Source: Streptomyces sp. MP131-18
GTDB lineage: Bacteria; Actinomycetota; Actinomycetes; Streptomycetales; Streptomycetaceae
DNA length: 64,000 bases
NCBI RefSeq assembly: GCF_001984575.1
Contig: NZ_LZNS01000001.1
Coordinates: 1,477,132-1,541,131, forward strand
Direction: 5' to 3'
Positions 28,280-36,897 of the stretch are shown piece by piece; within the stretch, counting starts at the first letter, position 1; each line of letters begins with the position of its first letter. Under the pieces are notes generated by a model that was given only the letters and a program-made list of their open reading frames with translations, was not told where the DNA came from and made no database searches. A program made the position numbers and the translations under genes.

Positions 28280-29299
28280 TCATGCAGCCGGTGCCGGTCC
28301 GACCAGCGAGGTCAGCACGTCCTCCATTGTGACGAAGCCGAGAACCGTGCCCTTTCCGCCGGTGACGGCGGCCAGGTGCGTGCCGTCCGCGCGCATGGCG
28401 GTGAGGGTGTCGTCGAGCGGGGTGTCGATCTCCACACGGGTGACCGCGTGCAGTGCGGAGCGGGGGAACGGCTTGGTGCGCTCGGTGAGTCCGAGGCCGT
28501 CCTTGATGTGCAGGTAGCCGAGCACCGTGTCCCCCGGGCCTATGACGGGGAGCCGCGAGTAGCCGGCCGAGGTCGCGATGCGCTCCAGGCCCGCCGGGGT
28601 GATGCGGTGGTCCACGGTCGTCATCTGGCCGAGCGGGACGAGGATTTCGCCCACCGGCCGGGTGCCCATCTCCAGGGCGTCGCGCAGCCGCTCGCCGTCC
28701 GCGGGCTCCAGCAGGCCCGCCTGGCTCGAGTCGGTGACGAGCCGGGCGAGTTCGTCGTCGGTGAAGACGGCCGCCACCTCGTCCTTCGGTTCGACCTTCA
28801 GCAGCCGCAGCAGCATGTTCGCGAACGCGTTGATGCCGAAGATGACCGGCCGCAGGGCCCGGGTCAGGGCGACGAGCGGCGGCCCGAGCAGCAGGGCGCT
28901 GCGGGCTGGGGCGGCGAGCGCGATGTTCTTGGGGACCATTTCGCCGACGAGCATGTGCAGGTAGGTGGCGGCGGACAGGGCGATCAGGAACGCGATCGGG
29001 TGCACGAGCCCGTGCGGGACGTGCACCGCCTCGAAGACGGGCTCCAGCAGATGCGCGATGGCCGGCTCCGCCACCGCGCCGAGGACCAGCGAGGAGACGG
29101 TGATGCCCAGTTGCGCGGTCGCCATCATCGCGGACAGGTGCTCCAGGCCCCACAGCGTGGTACGGGCGCGCTTGTCGCCCGCCTGGGCGCGCGGCTCGAT
29201 CTGGCTGCGCCGCACGGAGATGAGCGCGAACTCGGCGCCGACGAAGAAGGCGTTGGTCACCAGGGTGAGGGCGCCGATGACCAGTTGCAGCGTGGTCAT
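28280..29299 (-). CDS. CNNM/CorC family membrane protein (DUF21 + CBS)
   Basis: A 339-residue protein. The DUF21 transmembrane domain has three to four helices (IGALTLVTNAFFVGAEFALI, MLVGEMVPKNIALA with the family PKN motif). Two CBS domains follow (NGVGEILVPLGQ-type region and LAAVTGGKGTVLGFVTMEDV). It lacks a clear CorC/HlyC C-terminal domain. Such proteins are magnesium or other divalent cation transporters or their regulators; 'hemolysin' in older names is misleading. The start overlaps the preceding paralogous gene by 4 nt, suggesting a heteromeric pair. Confidence 0.85.
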   Translation of the reverse strand: MTTLQLVIGALTLVTNAFFVGAEFALISVRRSQIEPRAQAGDKRARTTLWGLEHLSAMMATAQLGITVSSLVLGAVAEPAIAHLLEPVFEAVHVPHGLVHPIAFLIALSAATYLHMLVGEMVPKNIALAAPARSALLLGPPLVALTRALRPVIFGINAFANMLLRLLKVEPKDEVAAVFTDDELARLVTDSSQAGLLEPADGERLRDALEMGTRPVGEILVPLGQMTTVDHRITPAGLERIATSAGYSRLPVIGPGDTVLGYLHIKDGLGLTERTKPFPRSALHAVTRVEIDTPLDDTLTAMRADGTHLAAVTGGKGTVLGFVTMEDVLTSLVGPAPAA

Positions 29300-30624
29300 C
29301 GGGCGTCCTCTTTCTCCTTGGCCGCCGCGGGCGCGGTGATCGCCACGCGGTCGGCGCGGTGGTGATCGATGTCCAGGACGGTCAGCTCCCAGCCGTCGAT
29401 CCTGAGGGTGTCGCCGCGGGCGGGGATGCGGGCGAGGTGGGTGGCGAGCAGCCCGGCGAGCGTTTCGTAGGGCCCGTCAGGGGCGCTCAGGCCGATGTCG
29501 GCGAGCTGGTCGAGGCGCATGCCGCCGTCGGCCTCCCAGCCGGGCCTGCCGTCGGCGGTCGGCGGTGCGGGCAGCAGGTCGGGGACCTCAAGAGGGTCGT
29601 GCTCGTCGCGGACCTCGCCGACGACCTCCTCGACGATGTCCTCCACCGTGGCGACGCCCGCGGTGCCGCCGTACTCGTCGATGATCACCGCCATCGTCCT
29701 GGTGGCGCGCAGCCGGTCGAGCAGCCGGTCCACGGGGAGGCTGTCGGGTACGAGCAGCGGTGTGGACAGCAGGTCGGTGACCGGGGTGCCGAGCCGGGCG
29801 GCGGGTTCGAGGGCCAGCACGTCGCGGATGTGGACCGTTCCGATGACCTCGTCGAGGGTGTCGCGGTAGACGGGGAAGCGGGAAAGGCCCGTGGCGTGGG
29901 TGAGGTTCGCCGCGTCCGCGGCGGTGGCGTGCGCCTCCAGGGCGAGCACGTCCACGCGCGGGGTCATCACGTTCTCCGCGGTCAGGTCGCCGAGGTGCAG
30001 CGTGCGCACGAACAGCTCGGCCGAGTCGGCTTCCAGGGCGCCCTCGGCGGCCGAGTGCCGTGCGAGGGCCACCAGCTCCTCGGGGGAACGGGCCGAGGCC
30101 AGCTCCTCGGTGGGTTCGAGGCCGAGGCCGCGCACCAGGCGGTTCGCCGTGTTGTTCAGGTGCCGGATCAGCGGCCCGAAGACGGCCGTGAAGCCGCGCT
30201 GCGGGCCGGCCACGACCTTGGCGACGGCCAGCGGGCGGGAGATCGCCCAGTTCTTCGGGACCAGTTCGCCGATCACCATGAGCACGACCGTCGAGATCGC
30301 CACCCCCAGCAGGGTGGCGACGGAGGAGGCCGCGCCGCCGAGTCCCGCGTCCCGCAGCGGCCCGCGGAGCAGGGCGGCGAGCGAGGGCTCGGCGAGCATG
30401 CCGATGACCAGGGACGTCACCGTGATGCCGAGCTGGGCGCCGGAGAGTTGGAGCGTGAGCCGCCGTACGGCCCGCAGCGCGCCGTCGGCCCCGCGTTCGC
30501 CGGACTCGGCCGCGCGCTCCAGCTCGCCGCGCTCGACGGTGGTCAGGGAGAACTCGGCCGCGACGAAGATTGCGCAGGCGAGGGTGAGAGCCAGGGCGAG
30601 CAGGAGCAGCAGCAGTTCGGTCAC
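29296..30624 (-). CDS. CNNM/CorC family membrane protein (DUF21 + CBS + CorC_HlyC)
   Basis: A 442-residue paralogue of the downstream gene. DUF21 helices occupy the first 190 residues (LALTLACAIFVAAEFSLTTV, VVLMVIGELVPKNWAISRPL). The CBS pair includes VMTPRVDVLALEAHATAADA and ATRTMAVIIDEYGGTAGVAT, and the end (YETLAGLLATHLARIPARGD) is a CorC_HlyC domain. A role in cation efflux or sensing is known for the family. It leads the two-gene operon and is divergent from the terB region. Confidence 0.87.
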   Translation of the reverse strand: MTELLLLLLALALTLACAIFVAAEFSLTTVERGELERAAESGERGADGALRAVRRLTLQLSGAQLGITVTSLVIGMLAEPSLAALLRGPLRDAGLGGAASSVATLLGVAISTVVLMVIGELVPKNWAISRPLAVAKVVAGPQRGFTAVFGPLIRHLNNTANRLVRGLGLEPTEELASARSPEELVALARHSAAEGALEADSAELFVRTLHLGDLTAENVMTPRVDVLALEAHATAADAANLTHATGLSRFPVYRDTLDEVIGTVHIRDVLALEPAARLGTPVTDLLSTPLLVPDSLPVDRLLDRLRATRTMAVIIDEYGGTAGVATVEDIVEEVVGEVRDEHDPLEVPDLLPAPPTADGRPGWEADGGMRLDQLADIGLSAPDGPYETLAGLLATHLARIPARGDTLRIDGWELTVLDIDHHRADRVAITAPAAAKEKEDAR

Positions 30625-30815
30625 CGTGCCACCCCCCAGCCCTGGCTCACTCGTGTGCGGCGGGGAACGGCACGGCTGGTACTGGGAGGTTCACCCATGG
30701 CGGGTTCGCTGCTCCTTCTCGACTGATGGGCTCATCTGGTCTGGCGTCGGTGGGCGGTGGGCCCGCCCTCCAGCGTAAAGGGCATATCAAGCCCCTTCAC
30801 CGGTGCACCCTATGC

Positions 30816-30833
30816 TTCTACACGACTGTAGAA
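30816..30833. promoter_or_regulatory. Perfect 7-4-7 dyad upstream of the terB-type gene
   Basis: TTCTACACGACTGTAGAA: arms TTCTACA and TGTAGAA are perfect complements with a 4-base spacer. It lies 36 bases upstream of the TerB-like ATG. TACA/TGTA dyads are typical of BlaI/MecI-class repressors, and one is encoded at 32947, but that link is only a hypothesis. Confidence 0.6.
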
Positions 30834-30868
30834 AGTTCGATACCGCAACGAGGACACCTGGAGTACTC

Positions 30869-31324
30869 ATGGCCCTGTGGGACCGTGTGAAGGAATCCGC
30901 CCAGTCGATGCAGTCGCAGCTGACGGCGAAGAAGAACGACCTGAAGAGCGGCGCGTTCCGCGACGCGAGCATGGCGATGTGCGCGCTGGTCGCGGCCGCG
31001 GACGGCGAGGTGGACGCGGCCGAACGGCGCCGCGTCGCGCAGCTGATCGCCGGGAACGAGGTGCTGAGCAATTTCCCGGCCGAGGACCTCCAGCGCCGGT
31101 TCAACGAGTATCTGGACAAGCTCGCGGCCGACTTCGACTTCGGCAAGGTCGGGGTGCTCCAGGAGGTCGCGAAGGCCAAGAAGAAGCCGGCGGAGGCGCG
31201 GGCCGTCATCCAGATCGGCGTGGTGATCGGCGGCGCGGACGGCAATTTCGACGATGCGGAACAGTCGGTCGTGCGGGAGGCGTGCTTCGCCCTGGGGCTG
31301 CCGCCGCAGGAGTTCGACCTCTGA
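30869..31324 (+). CDS. TerB family stress protein
   Basis: A 151-residue protein with a TerB helical core: SMAMCALVAAADGEVDAAER, then AVIQIGVVIGGADGNFDDAE, two similar acidic DG-containing loops that may bind metal, and the C-terminal EACFALGLPPQEFDL. TerB proteins associate with TerD and TerC at the membrane in stress responses. The ATG follows GGAG by 5 bases. It shares an upstream dyad with terD 2.6 kb away, which supports a common regulator. A 17-bp terminator follows it. Confidence 0.9.
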   Translation: MALWDRVKESAQSMQSQLTAKKNDLKSGAFRDASMAMCALVAAADGEVDAAERRRVAQLIAGNEVLSNFPAEDLQRRFNEYLDKLAADFDFGKVGVLQEVAKAKKKPAEARAVIQIGVVIGGADGNFDDAEQSVVREACFALGLPPQEFDL

Positions 31325-31339
31325 GCCCGTGGTCCGGCG

Positions 31340-31378
31340 CCCGGCGCCCGGCGGGAGCCGGTCCCGCCGGGCGCCGGG
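31340..31378 (+). terminator. Strong terminator after the terB-type gene
   Basis: Arms CCCGGCGCCCGGCGGGA (31340-31356) and TCCCGCCGGGCGCCGGG (31362-31378) are perfect complements with a 5-base loop, starting 16 bases after the stop codon. It isolates the TetR promoter from read-through. Confidence 0.85.
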
Positions 31379-31402
31379 ACGGGGGCCGGCCGCCCGGGCC
31401 GA

Positions 31403-31416
31403 ACGAACCGGTTCGT
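31403..31416. promoter_or_regulatory. TetR autoregulatory operator overlapping the promoter
   Basis: ACGAACCGGTTCGT is a perfect 14-bp palindrome. It abuts TATAGG (31416-31421), a good -10 element that ends 10 bases before the TetR ATG. Bound repressor would block the promoter. The transcript would have almost no 5' leader. Confidence 0.75.
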
Positions 31417-31430
31417 ATAGGTTGGGCGGC

Positions 31431-31994
31431 ATGGACAGGGCACAGGCCAGCAGGCGTCGGCTCCTGGACGCCGCCGCTGCCGAATTCGCCGCCCACGGCA
31501 TCGCCGGCGCGCGCGTCGACCGCATCTCCGCCGACGCGAAGGTCAGCAAGGCGCAGATGTACGCCTACTACGGCAGCAAGGAGAGCCTGTTCGACGCCGT
31601 CCTGGCCGACCAGGTCGCAGCCGTCCTCGACGCCGCCCCGCTCACCGCCGAGGATTTGCCCGGCTACGCCGTCCGCCTCTACGACGCCTACCTCGCCCGC
31701 CCCCGCCTCGTCCGCCTGGCCACCTGGGCACGTCTGGAACGCACCCCCGCCGGCCACCTCTTCGGCGAGGCCGGCGAGCTCCCCAAGATCCGGGCCATCT
31801 CCGAAGCCCAGGAAGCCGGGCACATCAACCCCGCCCTGTCCCCCGCCGACGTGCACTCCATGGTCATCGCCCTGGCCATGACCTGGTCACCGGCCAGCAT
31901 CACCTGCACCGCGACGGCGGCCGACCCCGACGCCGACCACCAGCGCCGCCGCACGAGCCTCGCCACCGCCGTCCGGCACGCCTTCGCCCCGTGA
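31431..31994 (+). CDS. TetR family regulator
   Basis: A 187-residue TetR protein. The helix-turn-helix region reads RLLDAAAAEFAAHGIAGARV, then ISADAKVSKAQMYAYYGSKE. The ligand domain (YAVRLYDAYLARPRLVRLAT) resembles the TetR_C group with a conserved WARLER segment. No ribosome binding site precedes the ATG, and the -10 element is 10 bases upstream, so translation is probably leaderless or nearly so. The palindrome in its promoter implies autorepression. No adjacent gene is an obvious target. Confidence 0.9.
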   Translation: MDRAQASRRRLLDAAAAEFAAHGIAGARVDRISADAKVSKAQMYAYYGSKESLFDAVLADQVAAVLDAAPLTAEDLPGYAVRLYDAYLARPRLVRLATWARLERTPAGHLFGEAGELPKIRAISEAQEAGHINPALSPADVHSMVIALAMTWSPASITCTATAADPDADHQRRRTSLATAVRHAFAP

Positions 31995-32010
31995 GACCCC
32001 GGCGGCGGGA

Positions 32011-32940
32011 TCACAGCGGCGTGGCCGCCTTCAGGACGAAGAAGAGGGTGACCGCCGCATTCGCGGAGGACAGGGCGGAGACCGTCGCGCCCGCCGCCGC
32101 GGTCCACGCGGCGAGGCCGACGGCCGTGAACGCCGGGGGCCAGTGGCGCGGCGCCGGGGCCGGGCCGAGAAGCGCGGCGACGCGGCGCGGCACAGGCCCC
32201 GGCGCGGCCGCGCCCGCCAGCGTCGCGGCCGGCGCGCCGCGGGAGGCGAGCGCCGCGTGCGCGATCGCGCGCGCCACCGCGCGCCGGTCGCCGACCGCGC
32301 GCGCCGCCTCCTCGTCCGCCCACCGCTCCGCGACGTAGGCCACGGCCGTGGCCAGCGGCAGCAGGAACGGGTTGGCCCGCGCCGCGAGCTGCACCACCAG
32401 CAGGCAGCGGTGGTGCCGGGCCGCCAGGTGGGCCCGTTCGTGCGCGAAGAGCGCCCGGCGCTCCGCCGGGGCGAGCCGCGCCAGCAGGCCGCGGGAGACC
32501 ACGATGCGGCCCGGGCGGCCGGGCAGGGCCCAGGCGTAGGGCTCGGAGTCGGGCAGCACCGCGACGGGGCCGCCCGGGAGACCGGCGAGCGCCCGCCGTG
32601 CGGCACGGCGCACCCGCACGTGCCGCACCAGGGTGCGCCCGCAGGCGAGGAGCACCAGGATCAGCGCCGGAATGGCGGCCCGGCCCGCGATCTCCTCGAA
32701 CGGAACGGCCCGGCGCACCTCGGGGTCGGACCAGCCGTCGGGCAGGGGGTTGCCCGGCAGCTGGGCGGTGCCCACCACCATCACCAGGGCCAGGCACAGG
32801 GTGCTGCACACCGCGAGGACGCCCGCCACCGTCGTCAGCAGCCGGGTGGCGGCCCGCGGGTGCAGCCGCTGCTCGGCCAGCCGCGCGACCGGCCAGGCGC
32901 TCAGCGGCAGCACCAGCGGCAGGAAGACGAAGACCCCCAT
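32011..32940 (-). CDS. M56 family membrane metallopeptidase (BlaR1-like)
   Basis: A 309-residue integral membrane protease. Helices at both ends (FLPLVLPLSAWPVA, LTTVAGVLAVCSTLCLALVM, and a C-terminal pair) flank a cytosolic catalytic domain: RALFAHERAHLAARHH contains the HExxH zinc motif, and YVAERWADEEAAR the third ligand. It lacks the extracellular penicillin-binding sensor of BlaR1. Such proteases cleave their partner repressor on signal; the BlaI gene lies 6 bases upstream in the same operon. Confidence 0.9.
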   Translation of the reverse strand: MGVFVFLPLVLPLSAWPVARLAEQRLHPRAATRLLTTVAGVLAVCSTLCLALVMVVGTAQLPGNPLPDGWSDPEVRRAVPFEEIAGRAAIPALILVLLACGRTLVRHVRVRRAARRALAGLPGGPVAVLPDSEPYAWALPGRPGRIVVSRGLLARLAPAERRALFAHERAHLAARHHRCLLVVQLAARANPFLLPLATAVAYVAERWADEEAARAVGDRRAVARAIAHAALASRGAPAATLAGAAAPGPVPRRVAALLGPAPAPRHWPPAFTAVGLAAWTAAAGATVSALSSANAAVTLFFVLKAATPL

Positions 32941-32946
32941 GACGGC

Positions 32947-33375
32947 TCAGCCCTCCGGTTGCTCCGCCTCGCCGTGCGCGCCGGTCCCGGGCGGGCCGGC
33001 GTCGTCCAGCTCGTTGAGCAGGCCGCGCAGCAGCCGCTCGTCGTCCGCCGAGAGCACCGTCACGAAGCTGGCCAGGACGGCCTTGCGGTCCGTCTCGCCG
33101 TCCAGGACCCGCCGCATCCGCAGCGCCGCGAGCCCCGCCTCGCCCGCGGCCGGGGTCCAGGCGAACGACCTGCCCGACTTCTCGCGCCGTACCGCGCCCT
33201 TCGCCAGCAGCCTGGTCAGCGTCGTGACGACGGTGGTGTACGCCAGGTCGCCGCCGATCCGTTCGCGCACCCAGGCCGCGCTCACCGGTCCAGGCGCGGC
33301 GCCGAGTGCGGCGAGCACCTGCGCCTCCAGCTCGCCCTGGCCGCGGCGCCGGGGGCGCGCGTGCCGGTCCTTCAC
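32947..33375 (-). CDS. BlaI/MecI/CopY family repressor
   Basis: A 142-residue winged-helix repressor. GELEAQVLAALGAAPGPVSA, VVTTLTRLLAKGAVRREKSG and the C-terminal dimerisation helix LSADDERLLRGLLNELDDA match the family. Members bind TACA/TGTA dyads and are inactivated by the partner M56 protease, encoded directly downstream. No beta-lactamase gene is in the window, so the regulated function is unknown. Actinobacterial members also control respiratory and stress genes. Confidence 0.9.
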   Translation of the reverse strand: MKDRHARPRRRGQGELEAQVLAALGAAPGPVSAAWVRERIGGDLAYTTVVTTLTRLLAKGAVRREKSGRSFAWTPAAGEAGLAALRMRRVLDGETDRKAVLASFVTVLSADDERLLRGLLNELDDAGPPGTGAHGEAEQPEG

Positions 33376-33471
33376 CCCGCCTCCCTCACGACGACTCGCC
33401 CCGCGGCCGTCGGCGGGAGCGCTTCATGATAGGCGCCTTCCGCCGAAGGCCACGGGGCGTGCCCGCGAAGG

Positions 33472-35868
33472 TCAGGCCGCCACGGCCACCGGGGCCCCGG
33501 CGGGCGTGAGGGCCAGATCGAGCACCTGCCGCACGTCGGCGACGGGGTGCACGTCCAGCGTGGCCAGCACTTCCTCCGGCACATCGTCCAGGTCCGGCTC
33601 GTTCCGCTTGGGGATGATCACGACTGTCAGCCCCGCCCGGTGGGCGGCGAGCAGCTTCTGCTTCACGCCACCGATGGGCAGCACCCGCCCGGTCAGGGAG
33701 ACCTCGCCCGTCATCGCCACGTCGGGCCGCACCTGCCGCCCGCTGAGCAGCGAGGCCAGTGCGGTCGTCATGGTGATGCCGGCGCTCGGCCCGTCCTTGG
33801 GCACCGCGCCCGCCGGAACGTGCAGGTGGATGCCGCGCTCCTTGAGGTCGCCGACCGGCAGCTCCAGCTCCGCGCCGCGCGAGCGCAGGTAGGACAGCGC
33901 GATCTGGCCGGACTCCTTCATCACGTCGCCGAGCTGCCCGGTCAGGGTCAGCCCCGCGCCGCCGGTCTCCGGGTCGGCCAGGGACGCCTCGATGTACAGC
34001 ACGTCGCCGCCGGTGCCGGTGACGGCGAGGCCGGTGGCCACGCCGGGCACCGCGGTGCGCCGTTCGGCCGGCTCCTGTGCCGCCTCCGGGGTGTGGTGCG
34101 GTCGGCCGATCAGCCCGCGCAGGTCCGCCTCGGTGACGGTGCACGGCAGGGCCAGCTCGCCCAGCTCGGCGCGGGCCGCGACCTTGCGCAGCAGCCGGGC
34201 GACGGTGCGTTCCAGGCTGCGGACGCCGGCTTCCCTGGTGTACTCGCCGGCCAGCTTGCGCAGGACGGCGTCCTGAACCGTCACCTCGTCGGGGCGCAGG
34301 CCGGTGCGCTCGATCTGCCGCGGCAGCAGGTGGTCGCGCGCGATGGTGACCTTCTCGTCCTCGGTGTAGCCGTCGAGGCGCACCAGGTCCATCCGGTCGA
34401 GCAGCGGCTGCGGGATGGCCTCCAGGACGTTGGCCGTGGCCAGGAACACCACGTCCGACAGGTCCAGCTCGACCTCCAGGTAGTGGTCGCGGAACGTGTG
34501 GTTCTGCGCGGGGTCGAGCACTTCGAGGAGGGCGGCGGACGGGTCGCCCCGGTAGTCGCTGCCGACCTTGTCGATCTCGTCGAGCAGGACGACCGGGTTC
34601 ATCGAACCGGCCTCCTTGATCGCCCGGACGATACGTCCTGGCAGCGCGCCGACGTAGGTGCGCCGGTGGCCGCGGATCTCCGCCTCGTCGCGGACGCCGC
34701 CGAGCGCCACCCGCACGAACTTGCGGCCCATCGCGCGGGCCACGCTCTCGCCAAGGCTCGTCTTGCCGACGCCCGGCGGGCCGACGAGGGCCAGCACGGC
34801 CCCGCCGCGGCGCCCGCCGATGACGCCGAGGCCGCGGTCGCCGCGGCGCTTGCGCACGGCCAGGTACTCGGTGATCCGCTCCTTGACGTCGTCCAGGCCC
34901 GCGTGGTCGGCGTCGAGGACCGCCTTGGCACCCGGGATGTCGTAGGCGTCCTCGGTACGGGTCTGCCAGGGCAGGTCGAGCACGGTGTCGAGCCAGGTGC
35001 GGATCCAGCTGCCCTCGGGGCTCGCGTCCGAGGACCGCTCCAGCTTGTCGACCTCCTTGAGGGCGGCCTCGCGCACCTTCTGCGGCAGGTCGGCGGCCTC
35101 GACGCGGGCCCGGTAGTCCTCGCCCTCGTCGGCCGCGTCGCCGTTCAGCTCGGCCAGCTCCTTGCGCACGGCCTCCAGCTGGCGGCGCAGCAGAAACTCG
35201 CGCTGCTGCTTGTCGACGCCGTCCTGCACGTCCTTGGCGATCGACTCGGCCACGTCCTGCTCGGCCAGGTGCTCGCTCAGCAGGCTGACGGCCAGCTTCA
35301 GGCGTTCCACCGGGTCGGTGGTGCGCAGCAGCGTGACGCGCTGCTCGGTGCCGAGGAACGGCAGGTAGCCCGCATTGTCCGCGAGCAGCCCGATGTCCTC
35401 GATCTGCTGCACCCGGTCCACGACCTGCCAGGCGCCGCGCTTGCGGAGCCAGTTGGTGGTGAGTGCCTTGTATTCCTTGGCCAGCTCGGCGACGGCACCG
35501 GGCAGGGGGCTCGGCACGGTCTCCTCGACCGCCGTGCCCTCGACCCACAGCGCGGCGCCGGGACCCGTGGTCCCCGAACCGATGCGGACGCGGCGCACGC
35601 CGCGGACCAGCGCGCCCGGGTCGCCGTCGGCCAGCCGGCCGACCTGCTCGACCCGGCCGAGCACACCGATGTCGGCGTAACGGCCGTCCACGCGCGGCAC
35701 GAGCAGCAGCCGCGGCTTCTCCCCGCCGGGCGCGGCGACCTGCGCGGCCTCGACCGCGGCGCGCACCTCGGCGTCGGACAGCTCCAGGGGCACCACCATC
35801 CCTGGCAGTACCACCTCGTCATCGAGCGGCAGCACCGGCAGGGTGAGTACATCGAACGTCGAAGTCAT
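33472..35868 (-). CDS. lon: ATP-dependent Lon protease
   Basis: A 798-residue LonA protease. The N-terminal substrate domain spans about 1-205; the AAA+ domain has Walker A GPPGVGKTS (363-371) and Walker B VVLLDEIDK; the C-terminal protease has PKDGPSAG with catalytic Ser695 and GGVKQK with Lys738. It degrades misfolded and regulatory proteins in the cytosol. The ATG at 35868 follows GGGAGAGG. A HAIR element upstream shows HspR-type heat-shock control, as known for Streptomyces lon. Confidence 0.97.
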   Translation of the reverse strand: MTSTFDVLTLPVLPLDDEVVLPGMVVPLELSDAEVRAAVEAAQVAAPGGEKPRLLLVPRVDGRYADIGVLGRVEQVGRLADGDPGALVRGVRRVRIGSGTTGPGAALWVEGTAVEETVPSPLPGAVAELAKEYKALTTNWLRKRGAWQVVDRVQQIEDIGLLADNAGYLPFLGTEQRVTLLRTTDPVERLKLAVSLLSEHLAEQDVAESIAKDVQDGVDKQQREFLLRRQLEAVRKELAELNGDAADEGEDYRARVEAADLPQKVREAALKEVDKLERSSDASPEGSWIRTWLDTVLDLPWQTRTEDAYDIPGAKAVLDADHAGLDDVKERITEYLAVRKRRGDRGLGVIGGRRGGAVLALVGPPGVGKTSLGESVARAMGRKFVRVALGGVRDEAEIRGHRRTYVGALPGRIVRAIKEAGSMNPVVLLDEIDKVGSDYRGDPSAALLEVLDPAQNHTFRDHYLEVELDLSDVVFLATANVLEAIPQPLLDRMDLVRLDGYTEDEKVTIARDHLLPRQIERTGLRPDEVTVQDAVLRKLAGEYTREAGVRSLERTVARLLRKVAARAELGELALPCTVTEADLRGLIGRPHHTPEAAQEPAERRTAVPGVATGLAVTGTGGDVLYIEASLADPETGGAGLTLTGQLGDVMKESGQIALSYLRSRGAELELPVGDLKERGIHLHVPAGAVPKDGPSAGITMTTALASLLSGRQVRPDVAMTGEVSLTGRVLPIGGVKQKLLAAHRAGLTVVIIPKRNEPDLDDVPEEVLATLDVHPVADVRQVLDLALTPAGAPVAVAA

Positions 35869-35890
35869 GACCTCTCCCTCGGCAAGCAAA

Positions 35891-35909
35891 TTGAGCTATG
35901 TCGGCTCAA
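35891..35909. promoter_or_regulatory. HAIR (HspR) operator of lon
   Basis: TTGAGC, seven bases, GCTCAA: a perfect inverted repeat with the spacing of the HspR-associated inverted repeat (CTTGAGT-N7-ACTCAAG). It lies 22 bases upstream of the lon start codon. Confidence 0.85.
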
Positions 35910-35985
35910 TGCCGAGGGCGGGCCGGATGTTCCCCACGGCCCACGGTGTTCGCTGTGGGCGATATGCCCGCCGCCCGGGGCGGCG

Positions 35986-36897
35986 TCAGGTCTCGCGCCT
36001 GATGCGGTTCAGGAAGTCGCGGGTCTCGGCCGGCGGGTGGGCCTCGACGACCAGGCGGTTCATCATGTGCCGGTACTGCTCGATCTCGCACGGCTTGTCC
36101 GGGTAGACGCCGCCGGTGAGCTGCTCCAGGTAGACCACGTCGGGCAGCTCGCCGCCCGGCGGGCGCAACACGGTCACCGGGCCCGCTATGGCGGCGTGCC
36201 CGCCAGCGGTGAACGGCACCACCTGGATGGTGACGTGCGGCAGCACCGAGACCTCGATCAGGTGGTCGAGCTGGCGCCGCATCAGCGCGGAGTCGCCCAT
36301 CGAACGCCGCAGCGCGGCCTCGTCGATGACGACCCACAGGTGCGGCGGGCTGGCCCGGTGCAGGATCTGCTGGCGCGCCATGCGCAGCTCGACACGGCGC
36401 TCGATCCGCTCCTCGGTGTCCTCGGGCCCGAGCAGCACCACGGCGCGGGCGTACTCCTCGGTCTGCAACAGCCCCGGGACGAATTGGAGTTCGTAGGCGC
36501 GGATGACCACGGCCGTCTGCTCAAGGCCGAGGTAGACGTTCAGCCAGGAGGGCACCACGTCGTAGTAGATGTGCCACCAGCCCGGCGCGTTCGACTGCCG
36601 GGCCAGCGCGAGCAGGGTGTCGGTCTCGGCCTCGTCCGTGACGCCGTACAGGGCGAGCAGGTCCGCCACGTCGCGCGCCTTGAAGCCGGTCCTGCCCATC
36701 TCCAGGCGGCTGATCTTGGAGTGCGAGGCCCTGATCCGCGTGCCGGCGTCCGCGCCGGTGATCCCGCGCGCCTCCCGCAGCTGCCGCAGGCGCGCCCCGA
36801 GAACCATGCGGGGCACGGTCGGTCCCGTCTGCTGGTAGTCAACGGTACGAGCGGTACTGCGCTCGCCGACGGACCCCTCGTGCTTCAACACGCCCAT
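35986..36897 (-). CDS. XRE family regulator with DUF5753 (Scr1-like)
   Basis: About 303 residues. The helix-turn-helix (LGARLRQLREARGITGADAG, SHSKISRLEMGRTGF) is followed by the DUF5753 domain: WLNVYLGLEQTAVVIRAYEL, VPGLLQTEEYARAV, and later LIEVSVLPHVTIQVVPF. These abundant Streptomyces regulators usually sit next to a DUF397 protein, but none is adjacent here. The ATG at 36897 follows GGGAG; an ATG four codons upstream has a poorer site. The target is unknown. Confidence 0.9.
   Translation of the reverse strand: MGVLKHEGSVGERSTARTVDYQQTGPTVPRMVLGARLRQLREARGITGADAGTRIRASHSKISRLEMGRTGFKARDVADLLALYGVTDEAETDTLLALARQSNAPGWWHIYYDVVPSWLNVYLGLEQTAVVIRAYELQFVPGLLQTEEYARAVVLLGPEDTEERIERRVELRMARQQILHRASPPHLWVVIDEAALRRSMGDSALMRRQLDHLIEVSVLPHVTIQVVPFTAGGHAAIAGPVTVLRPPGGELPDVVYLEQLTGGVYPDKPCEIEQYRHMMNRLVVEAHPPAETRDFLNRIRRET

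Noticed and set aside
30750..30833. SOS (LexA) box interpretation of the terB dyad
   Set aside because: The arms TTCTACA/TGTAGAA and the spacing do not match the actinobacterial LexA consensus (GAAC/GTTC core).
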